This document shows, one piece after another, positions 8,401-13,894 of a stretch of 16,386 bases of DNA (position 1 is its first letter; every line of letters starts with the position of its first letter). Under the pieces are notes generated by a model. It was not told the DNA's origin, did not search any database, and saw only the letters and a program-made list of their open reading frames with translations. The stretch is taken from the NCBI GenBank assembly GCA_964445775.1, contig CAYUMH010000099.1, positions 1 to 16,386 of the forward strand. The letters run 5' to 3'. This DNA is from Terrimonas sp964445775. GTDB taxonomy: Bacteria > Bacteroidota > Bacteroidia > Chitinophagales > Chitinophagaceae. A program made the position numbers and the translations under genes.

Positions 8401-8437
8401 CCAGGAAGGAAAGGAAAGCAGTGATAACCTTTTGCAA
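5423..8437 (-). CDS. Sensor histidine kinase with beta-propeller and Y_Y_Y periplasmic domains
   Basis: A membrane sensor kinase of about 1004 residues. Order: signal peptide, a two-component-regulator propeller region with many repeats of W-G/D-x-x-G-L type (for example FLWIGHENGLQRFD), a Y_Y_Y domain just before a membrane segment (nucleotides about 6060-6120, KTWWFMILLFAAIITGVYLIY), a HisKA_3 dimerisation helix with RVARDLHDDMGS (phosphorylated His codon at 5993-5995), and a C-terminal HATPase_c domain with N-box KEAVNN and G-box DNGIGF...GNGLGNM. It resembles the hybrid sensors of Bacteroidota but lacks a fused receiver; the regulator is the next gene. The frame is open up to a GTG at 8486-8488, but that codon lies inside the operator and upstream of the -7 box. 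I chose TTG at 8435-8437, which follows the -7 box by 17 nt and gives a clean signal peptide (MQKVITAFLSF...CMAQ). The ligand is unknown; related sensors respond to glycans or other periplasmic signals. Confidence 0.92.
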   Translation of the reverse strand: MQKVITAFLSFLVSFGCMAQYALVFSRLSMSEGLTTNKINCVWQDEKGFLWIGHENGLQRFDGRKFIQFYASDPSGLIPASPVDQLLDAGNHLLWIRQGTRIGLFDRNSFTYQEVETPAGLTGKLRYRLYIDSKKNTFLLTGTPHIFSFDHQHQKFITGQLPFQKPANWPVTQLLEDKEKQQYWLSGDSGLIRHNKQQTVYRGAGKDPLFAIPYLQQISYFFMSSDRHYWIAYHRPDEAATRLMHYDPVQNLVVTDTLLNNDISNKEGNISQIVQTANGDTWIAGNGNLVSYIPKDKLFYQHMLTSPYGYGLDCKAVYHLYEDREKNYWLSTDNGLFMTGPGKSGISNLVFPANTHVTALKAISNNEIWIGTSDKSITYFDSNYRQIIKPISYTGHLKHLYRRVGSLLQQRSGGHIWATFTQSALAIIDPVTKNLIHQSPAPPVFKKENTHHSVEDRQGNIWFGTDGGQLIQWKAGSNYKPEAFTAIQYFPSGITGMLIDKRQQLWLTTEQHGVYIVHAESGKPIHHFQRTNETGSLASDRTADIIQYNDSILLVATDGLAIINSNTKKVVTKNSYSGLPGTRVYQVSIDKKGTIWLITNNGLCSYDFNKNQFTSYNQHDGIVNADEAINTRLVLNNGTLLLGGSNILLSIDPEVLKPAIAPPPVTITDFRLSDRFLPIDSLLQLKRINLQDNEHSFSIYFSTLNFLQQDKLTYYHMLEGIDKDWQYGDRSVQVNYTALPPGHYTFKVRCENLQGISSPVTTLVIYIKPPFYKTWWFMILLFAAIITGVYLIYRLRIKRLLALEKLRTRVARDLHDDMGSTLSTINILSAMARKKINTDTQQTSEYIQKISENSQQMMEVMDDIVWTIKPDNDSMQKITGRMREFATSLLEAKGIELDFTVEDIVKNIRLDMEARRDLFLLFKEAVNNIAKYADCTHVHINIAGSYKQLILSIKDNGIGFSPADTDTGNGLGNMRKRADALKGTLQIESAPLKGTVIRLYVPLE

Positions 8438-8451
8438 GGAAAAAAATTTAT

Positions 8452-8500
8452 GGTCAAATGTAGGGTAAAAGCCAGCAGCGTAAATCACATGTTTATGTGA
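8452..8500 (-). promoter_or_regulatory. Sensor kinase promoter with operator palindrome
   Basis: On the minus strand the palindrome TCACAT-AAAC-ATGTGA (8485-8500) is followed, 19 bp after ATGTGAT, by CCTACATTTGACC (8452-8464) with the -7 box TACATTTG (8455-8462). The predicted start is near 8449 and the palindrome is centred about 43 bp upstream, a position typical of activators that replace the -33 element. The response regulator promoter has identical spacing. Confidence 0.7.
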
Positions 8501-8561
8501 GTGGTATAATGTATATACTGGCCGGGTACCCGTACGGGGTGTAAAACCGTATCAGCGGTAC

Positions 8562-8599
8562 TGTATCAAAAGCGGACAGTTTTTGTTCGCTAACGAACG
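8562..8599. promoter_or_regulatory. Candidate activator-binding sites upstream of the efflux operon
   Basis: A palindrome TGTTCG-CTAA-CGAACG (8584-8599) and a weaker TGTATC-AAAAG-CGGACA (8562-8578) have centres 21.5 bp apart, as do the two sites in front of the left ATPase. They lie 72.5 and 94 bp from the G of the -12 element. CGGACAGT is shared exactly by both promoters. A further 10-bp palindrome CCCGTACGGG lies at 8529-8538 with no assigned role. Confidence 0.55.
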
Positions 8600-8651
8600 T
8601 CTTCGTAGATTTATTTGTTTTTAATATATTGATTATCAATGGTGTTCTTTC

Positions 8652-8665
8652 TGGCACGATGTTGC
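8652..8665 (+). promoter_or_regulatory. Sigma-54-like promoter of the efflux operon, spacer one base short
   Basis: TGGCAC-GATG-TTGC has both conserved blocks of the sigma-54 consensus, but 4 rather than 5 bases between them. Sigma-54 is normally strict about this spacing, so activity is uncertain. It predicts a start near 8676 and a leader of about 70 nt. Confidence 0.45.
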
Positions 8666-8678
8666 TAGAGCAATTGTA

Positions 8679-8716
8679 CGGTGTAACAGGACTAACTGCT
8701 TATTGATTTTACACCG
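8679..8716 (+). other. Inverted repeat (possible RNA hairpin) in the efflux operon leader
   Basis: CGGTGTAA (8679-8686) pairs perfectly with TTACACCG (8709-8716) over a 22-nt loop, ending 29 bp before the fusion protein ATG. It begins within a few bases of the predicted transcript start, where a hairpin could protect the 5' end or control translation. It could also be a DNA operator. Confidence 0.4.
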
Positions 8717-8745
8717 CAATAAAAATAGCAAGCAACACAGCGATT

Positions 8746-9999
8746 ATGGACAGAGTTATTGAAAAAAAGAAATGGAGTAAAAAACGCATTTTAACCATTG
8801 CCGGTGTATTGGGATTGGCGGCATTAATTGCGGGCAGCATTTATTTTACATCGGGTAAAAGCAAATTGAATGTTGATGCCGAGCGTATCACCATCAGTGA
8901 GGTAAAACAAGGCATATTCCAGGAAAATATACCGGTTAACGGCATTGTACTGCCACTGACCACCATTTATATGGATGCGCAGGAAGGTGGCCGTGTAGAA
9001 GAAAAGTATGTAGAGGATGGCGCCATGATGAAAAAAGGTGAACCCATACTACGCTTATCCAATACGGATCTGCAGTTGAGTTTAGTAAACCAGGAAACAC
9101 AGGTGTATAACCTGTTAACGCAAATGCAGATCGCGAAAAATGCGGCACGCCAGAATACCATTACCAACCTCAATCAGCAAACGGATGTTGACAACCAGCT
9201 GAAAGAAGCAGAACGTGTGTATAACCTGAATAAAAAATTATACGATCAAAAGGCCATCGGTCTGCAGGAGTTTAAACAAAGTGAGAACACCTACAATTAC
9301 CAGATGGAAAAGAAAAAATTATCCAATCAAACTATTGACCAGGATAAAGTGGCCACTGCACAACAGGTTGACCAGGCAACACAATCTTACCAGGGCTCAC
9401 AGAATGCGTTAAATGTAATGCGGAAAAAAGTGGGTGATCTTATTGTAAGAGCACCTATTGACGGACAGCTGACCTCTTTAGATGCGGAGATAGGACAAAG
9501 TAAAAATAAAGGCGAGCGACTAGGCCAGATAGATGTAATGTCAGGGTTTAAAGTAAGGGTAGATGTGGATGAACACTATATTTCCCGTATCTATAACGGA
9601 CTGAAAGGCAGCTTCACATTTGCCGGTAAAGAATATAAACTGGAAATTAAAAAAGTATATACCCAGGTAACAGGCGGACGTTTCCAGGTTGATATGGAGT
9701 TTATTGGTGATGCACCACAAGGCATCCGTCGTGGTCAAACCCTGCAGATTGTATTAGCCCTGAGCGATGAAAGGCAGGCTTTATTATTACCTAAAGGCGG
9801 CTTTTACCAGCAAACCGGTGGTAACTGGATATTTAAAGTAAAAGAAAATGGCAGCGGCGCTTATAAAGTGGATATACAATTGGGTAACCAGAACAAGGAT
9901 TATTTCGAGGTGGTGAATGGTCTGCAACCTGGTGATAAAGTAGTGACCAGCAGTTATGAGAACTATGGCAATATGCAGGAGTTGATTTTAAAGAAATAA
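8746..9999 (+). CDS. Periplasmic adaptor / membrane fusion protein (HlyD/MacA family)
   Basis: The adaptor links an inner-membrane ABC transporter to a TolC channel. The 417-residue protein has a basic N-terminus, one membrane anchor (about residues 15-35, ILTIAGVLGLAALIAGSIYF), a first half of a lipoyl-like domain (about 65-105, VEDGAMMKKGEPILRLSN), a Gln/Asn-rich coiled-coil hairpin (about 110-225), the second lipoyl half starting LIVRAPIDGQLTSLDAEIGQ (about 230), then beta-barrel and membrane-proximal domains ending in PGDKVVTSSYENYGNMQEL. Length and order are normal. It is the first gene of the operon; the ATPase and permeases that usually follow directly are separated from it by the antisense S23 cassette (10003-10498) and a small lipoprotein gene. 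Confidence 0.93.
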   Translation: MDRVIEKKKWSKKRILTIAGVLGLAALIAGSIYFTSGKSKLNVDAERITISEVKQGIFQENIPVNGIVLPLTTIYMDAQEGGRVEEKYVEDGAMMKKGEPILRLSNTDLQLSLVNQETQVYNLLTQMQIAKNAARQNTITNLNQQTDVDNQLKEAERVYNLNKKLYDQKAIGLQEFKQSENTYNYQMEKKKLSNQTIDQDKVATAQQVDQATQSYQGSQNALNVMRKKVGDLIVRAPIDGQLTSLDAEIGQSKNKGERLGQIDVMSGFKVRVDVDEHYISRIYNGLKGSFTFAGKEYKLEIKKVYTQVTGGRFQVDMEFIGDAPQGIRRGQTLQIVLALSDERQALLLPKGGFYQQTGGNWIFKVKENGSGAYKVDIQLGNQNKDYFEVVNGLQPGDKVVTSSYENYGNMQELILKK

Positions 10000-10002
10000 C
10001 CG

Positions 10003-10030
10003 GGAAGAATTCAGACGTCAGAATTCAGAA
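10003..10030. repeat. Left heptad-repeat end flanking the S23 gene
   Basis: Read on the minus strand, four 7-bp units vary around NTCTGAA. GAATTCAGA appears twice on the plus strand (10007-10015, 10021-10029). The reverse complement of 10004-10030 matches 10457-10483 at 22 of 27 positions, so it is one arm of an inverted repeat. It begins 3 bp after the fusion protein stop. Confidence 0.75.
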
Positions 10031-10048
10031 AAGGAGATAAAGGGTAGG

Positions 10049-10396
10049 TTAGATTTTGCGGTGGTAGGAAAAGATCATCTTTCGTAACTCAATTATTTTT
10101 TCGCTGAATAATCGAAACTGTTCACCGGTGCAATATTTTAAATCTTTTGCTAATATAAATTGATACTCTAATTCAGAAACAGAAGCCATGCTAATAACTA
10201 AGAATCGTTTGAGATCAGGTTTGGTACTTCTTCCGCAACCTTCAGCAATGTTGGTAGGAACGGAGGAGGCAGAGCGGCGCATTTGTGAAGTCAGGCCAAA
10301 GAGTTCTTCTTTGGGAAAGTGGGCAGTAAGCGCATATACTTCCAATACCAAAGCATGTGCTTTTTGCCAGATGGTGAGATTCTGAAAGTTTAGCAT
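10049..10396 (-). CDS. S23/bAvd-like four-helix-bundle protein
   Basis: A 115-residue protein of the family first seen as the 'S23' protein in 23S rRNA intervening sequences and related to the bAvd accessory protein of diversity-generating retroelements. Family marks are FQNLTIWQKAHAL at the start, FPKEELFGL (27-35), the hallmark QMRRSASSVPTNIAEG (38-53), and SELEYQ (74-79) before LAKDLKY. It is probably a complete all-helical protein; its biochemical role in the stand-alone form is not established. It lies antisense inside the efflux operon and is flanked on both sides by heptad repeats in inverted orientation. No reverse transcriptase or variable repeat is nearby, so a diversity-generating retroelement is not supported. 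Position and flanks suggest insertion of a cassette. Confidence 0.9.
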   Translation of the reverse strand: MLNFQNLTIWQKAHALVLEVYALTAHFPKEELFGLTSQMRRSASSVPTNIAEGCGRSTKPDLKRFLVISMASVSELEYQFILAKDLKYCTGEQFRLFSEKIIELRKMIFSYHRKI

Positions 10397-10442
10397 ACTT
10401 AAATTTCCGATTTTTTATAATAAAAAACAACCAGAAATATTA

Positions 10443-10498
10443 ACCTGACTTCCGAAATCTGAAATCTGACATCTGAAGTCTTAATTCTGAAATCTGAA
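10443..10498. repeat. Right heptad-repeat end flanking the S23 gene
   Basis: Eight consecutive 7-bp units fill 10443-10498 with consensus NTCTGA(A/C); three are exactly ATCTGAA. It lies upstream of the S23 gene and 22 bp before the small lipoprotein start. Units 10457-10483 pair with 10004-10030. Confidence 0.85.
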
Positions 10499-10520
10499 CC
10501 CAAACTAAAACCTTACAACT

Positions 10521-10706
10521 ATGCTTTATAAAACATTTTACATCGCAACCACAGCACTCAGTGTAACCCTGTTTAACCTGCCGGGCTGTGATTCATTGTT
10601 GAAACCGTTCTTTCAAAAAAAAGAAATAAAAAAAGTACAGGCAAGTAACAAAAAGCAGCCTACAAACGTAACATATATTAGTCCGCTGCATTTTTCCGGT
10701 ATATAA
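10521..10706 (+). CDS. Small hypothetical lipoprotein in the efflux operon
   Basis: The 61-residue protein has a lipoprotein signal: Lys4, hydrophobic residues 6-20 and lipobox LPGC with Cys23. The rest (24-61) is short, Lys/Gln-rich and probably unstructured. I do not recognise it. It is on the operon strand, 58 bp before the ATPase ATG, and its leader (CTTACAACT just before ATG) resembles the CTTACAAC in the ATPase leader, which supports a real gene. It could be a small accessory of the exporter or a remnant. A chance reading frame cannot be excluded at this length. Confidence 0.6.
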   Translation: MLYKTFYIATTALSVTLFNLPGCDSLLKPFFQKKEIKKVQASNKKQPTNVTYISPLHFSGI

Positions 10707-10764
10707 TACCTTCTTCCTGGTAAATAACTATAACTAACAATATAAAACTTACAACACAACACTC

Positions 10765-11442
10765 ATGATCAATATTACCAATCTTGAAAAGATCTACCGT
10801 ACTGAAGAGGTAGAAACAGTAGCCTTAAACAAACTTACTTTTTCGGTAAAAGAGGGAGAATTTGTAGCGGTAATGGGACCATCCGGATGCGGCAAATCTA
10901 CATTGCTGAACATCCTGGGTTTGTTAGACGATCCTGATGCCGGTAGTTTTATTTTTAATGGTATTGAAGTAGCAAAGTTTAACGAACGTAAACGTGCCGA
11001 CCTGCGCAAGCATAATATCGGCTTCGTATTCCAGAGTTTTAACCTGATTGATGAACTGACCGTTTTTGAAAATGTAGAACTGCCCCTGATCTATACAGGT
11101 GTTAAAGCCGCCGACAGGAAAAAACGTGTGGATGAAGTACTGGAGAAAGTACAGATCATGCATCGCCGTAATCACTATCCCCAGCAATTATCGGGTGGTC
11201 AGCAACAACGTGTGGCAGTAGCCCGTGCCGTGGTTAATAAACCCAAGTTAATATTAGCGGATGAGCCAACCGGTAACCTGGACTCCTCAAACGGTAATGA
11301 GGTAATGGAAATGCTTACCGATCTGAATGAGCAGGGTACTACCATCATCATGGTTACGCACAGTGAACATGATGCACGCTACAGTCATCGTATCATTCGT
11401 ATGCTGGATGGACAGACTGTGACAGAGAACATCCTGGTATAA
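10765..11442 (+). CDS. ABC transporter ATP-binding protein (MacB/LolD type)
   Basis: ATPase subunit that powers the two permeases encoded just downstream. The 225-residue protein has Walker A GPSGCGKS (38-45), Q-loop Gln90, signature LSGGQQQRV (142-150), Walker B LILADE with Glu167, D-loop NLDS and H-loop His199, all at the same residue numbers as in the ATPase at 733-1398. It differs from that copy in having the common QQQRV and NLDS forms. It is 39 bp before the first permease, in the usual ATPase-permease order. MacB-type ATPases act as mechanotransmitters, pushing periplasmic substrate into the adaptor-TolC channel; the substrate here is unknown. Confidence 0.95.
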   Translation: MINITNLEKIYRTEEVETVALNKLTFSVKEGEFVAVMGPSGCGKSTLLNILGLLDDPDAGSFIFNGIEVAKFNERKRADLRKHNIGFVFQSFNLIDELTVFENVELPLIYTGVKAADRKKRVDEVLEKVQIMHRRNHYPQQLSGGQQQRVAVARAVVNKPKLILADEPTGNLDSSNGNEVMEMLTDLNEQGTTIIMVTHSEHDARYSHRIIRMLDGQTVTENILV

Positions 11443-11481
11443 GGAATTTTTAAATGACCATCTCATTACTACAGTAACATC

Positions 11482-13857
11482 ATGTTTAAAAACTATTTCA
11501 AAATAGCCCTCAGGAATATCTTCAGGCATAAAGCTTATTCGGCCATTAATATTATTGGCTTATCCATAGGCATGGCTGCAAGTATATTTATCCTGTTATG
11601 GGTGAGTAATGAAAAAAGTTATGATCGTTTTCATGAGAAGGCTTCAAAGATCTATCGTATTACCGCAGATGCCGGTAATGATTTTAAAGCGGCAGTGAAC
11701 CCGGCGCCGATGCCCCCGTTCCTGCAACAGAATATTCCGGCTATTGCTAATACCGTTCGCTTAAATAATCAGATAACAACGGTACTGCAGGTAGATGATA
11801 AAAAGTTTGAAGAAAAGAATGGTTTTTTTGTTGACTCCAGTTTTTTCCAGGTGTTCAACTTCCCGGTACTGAAAGGAAATGTAACACAGGCTTTAACACG
11901 CCCTGATGGTATTTTATTATCAGAGGCATTGGCAGTGAAATATTTTGGCAAAGAAGATGCGGTTGGTAAAGTGCTCCGGTTAAATAATAAATCGGATGTG
12001 TATGTTACCGCTGTTTTTAAAAATGTACCGGCCAACTCACATTTACAATTCGATTACCTGCGTCCCATGCTGGCAATTGCGCATACAAACCAGGATATTG
12101 TAGAGGAGAAATGGGATAATTTTAATTTTTACGGTTATATACAGCTGAATGACAATTTTAAAGCTACGGATGCGGCATTAGCCACATTGACGAAACAGAT
12201 CAATGATATTTATAAGTCAAAAGTAGATGCTGCAAGCTTTAAGATTGATTTTGAGTTACAGCCTCTTACCGATATTCATTTGTATTCAAAATTACAGATT
12301 GATCTTCCGGGTCATGGCAATGGCCAGTACGTGAATATATTTTTCGGTGTAGCTGTTTTTATCCTTATAGTAGCCTGCATCAATTTTATGAACCTGGCCA
12401 CAGCCCGCTCTGCCAGGAGGGCTAAAGAAGTGGGTCTGCGTAAAGTAGTTGGAGCAGGCCGCAGGCAGTTGATACTCCAGTTTCTGGGCGAGTCGGTAAT
12501 GATCGCGGTTTTTTCATTGGTGATTGCCATACTGTTGGTATGGCTGGCCTTACCGGGCTTCAACTACCTGGCGGGAAAAGAACTGGCGATTAACTTATTT
12601 GATGGAAAATTGATCACCTTTTTGATCGGTATTGCTTTATTTACCGGCCTGGTTGCCGGTAGTTACCCCGCTTTATATTTATCCGGTTTTAAGCCGGTGC
12701 GTGTTTTAAAAGGCTCTATTAAATCTGTAGGCGCCAACCTGGTATTACGCAATGGTTTGGTGGTTACACAGTTTGTACTGTCTATTGTTTTGCTGGTAGG
12801 CACAATTGTCGTGTACCGCCAGCTTAACTATATTAAGACCATGAACCTGGGCTTTGATAAATCAAACCTGGTATATATGCCTATGAACGGTGAGATATGG
12901 AATAAACAGGAGGCGTATAAAACTTTATTAAAAACAAACCCGTTAACGGCTGATTATGCTATTACCAACGATGTGCCTACCAATCTCAGCAGTGGTACTA
13001 TTAATGTACGCTGGGATGGAAAAGATCCGGGTAAACAGGTTGTAATACCGACTTTACAGGTAGACGAAGGTTTTTTTAATGTATTCCAGATGCAAATGCT
13101 TTCAGGCAGGGGCTTTTCTAAAGAGTTTAAAGGTGATAGCAGTAATTATGTGATCAATGAAAAAATGGCCGCTTTAATGGGGCTTAATACGGCTACTGCT
13201 GTTGGTAAAAATATTACTTTATGGGATGTGCCGGGTACTGTTATTGGCGTAGTAAAGGATTTTAATTTTAAACCTGTACAAACGAAGATCGAACCATTGA
13301 TCATGAAGTTGAATACATGGGGCGGAATAGTAGTGGTGCGTACGCAACCTGGTAAAACCGAAGCAACACTCAAAGCATTGAGTGAGATGAATGCTTCCAT
13401 AAATCCCGCATTTCCTTTTTCTTATAATTTTATCGACCAGGACCTGGATAATCAATATAAAGGCGAACAACGTGTAGGCAGCCTGTTTAACCTGTTTGCT
13501 ATCCTGGCCATTTTTATATCCTGCCTGGGTTTGTATGGTTTATCTGCCTATATGACCGAGCAGCGCTCCAAAGAAATAGGTGTAAGAAAAGTATTAGGTG
13601 CTTCTGTATTCAATGTGGTGTACCTGTTGTCGCAAAAATTTACAAAACTCATTATTATCGCTATTATAATAGCTATTCCTTTATCCTGGTATATGATCAG
13701 TAGCTGGCTCAATGGCTTTGCTTATCGTATTGAGATCGGATGGACCGTTTTTGTACTGGCTTCAGTGGCAGCGGTATTCATTGCCTGGCTCACCGTCAGC
13801 TATGAGTCCATCAAAGCGGCTATAGCCAACCCCGTTAAGAGTATTAAGGCCGAATAG
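11482..13857 (+). CDS. ABC transporter permease with two FtsX domains (first of tandem pair)
   Basis: Inner-membrane permease of a MacB-like exporter, 791 residues. It opens with the family's MFKNYFKIALRNIFRHK, a first membrane helix (about 22-42) and a MacB_PCD-type periplasmic domain (about 50-280). A first FtsX domain (about 285-410, with ARRAKEVGLRKVVGAG after its first helix) is followed by a fifth helix near 430 (VTQFVLSIVLLVGTIVVY), a second periplasmic domain, and a second FtsX domain (about 666-785, with RSKEIGVRKVLGAS). I count eight membrane helices, against four in MacB, so one chain is a fused double unit and could form the whole membrane part alone. It ends ANPVKSIKAE. The next permease follows after 37 bp. 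The ATPase is supplied by the preceding gene. Confidence 0.94.
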   Translation: MFKNYFKIALRNIFRHKAYSAINIIGLSIGMAASIFILLWVSNEKSYDRFHEKASKIYRITADAGNDFKAAVNPAPMPPFLQQNIPAIANTVRLNNQITTVLQVDDKKFEEKNGFFVDSSFFQVFNFPVLKGNVTQALTRPDGILLSEALAVKYFGKEDAVGKVLRLNNKSDVYVTAVFKNVPANSHLQFDYLRPMLAIAHTNQDIVEEKWDNFNFYGYIQLNDNFKATDAALATLTKQINDIYKSKVDAASFKIDFELQPLTDIHLYSKLQIDLPGHGNGQYVNIFFGVAVFILIVACINFMNLATARSARRAKEVGLRKVVGAGRRQLILQFLGESVMIAVFSLVIAILLVWLALPGFNYLAGKELAINLFDGKLITFLIGIALFTGLVAGSYPALYLSGFKPVRVLKGSIKSVGANLVLRNGLVVTQFVLSIVLLVGTIVVYRQLNYIKTMNLGFDKSNLVYMPMNGEIWNKQEAYKTLLKTNPLTADYAITNDVPTNLSSGTINVRWDGKDPGKQVVIPTLQVDEGFFNVFQMQMLSGRGFSKEFKGDSSNYVINEKMAALMGLNTATAVGKNITLWDVPGTVIGVVKDFNFKPVQTKIEPLIMKLNTWGGIVVVRTQPGKTEATLKALSEMNASINPAFPFSYNFIDQDLDNQYKGEQRVGSLFNLFAILAIFISCLGLYGLSAYMTEQRSKEIGVRKVLGASVFNVVYLLSQKFTKLIIIAIIIAIPLSWYMISSWLNGFAYRIEIGWTVFVLASVAAVFIAWLTVSYESIKAAIANPVKSIKAE

Positions 13858-13894
13858 CCTATTTGAATAAATAATTGTTTAAGGATACCCAACT

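Noticed and set aside
10049..10396. Diversity-generating retroelement suggested by the bAvd-like protein
   Set aside because: No reverse transcriptase, no template/variable repeat pair and no C-type lectin target gene is visible in the window.
10188..10430. Frames opposite and overlapping the S23 gene
   Set aside because: They are shadows of a clearly recognisable S23-family gene and show no domain of their own.
10443..10498. Possible CRISPR array
   Set aside because: The 7-bp units are contiguous with no spacers, and no cas genes are present.
10003..10498. Insertion sequence with transposase
   Set aside because: No transposase, and no convincing target duplication next to the heptad ends (CCGGG on one side, CCCAAA on the other).
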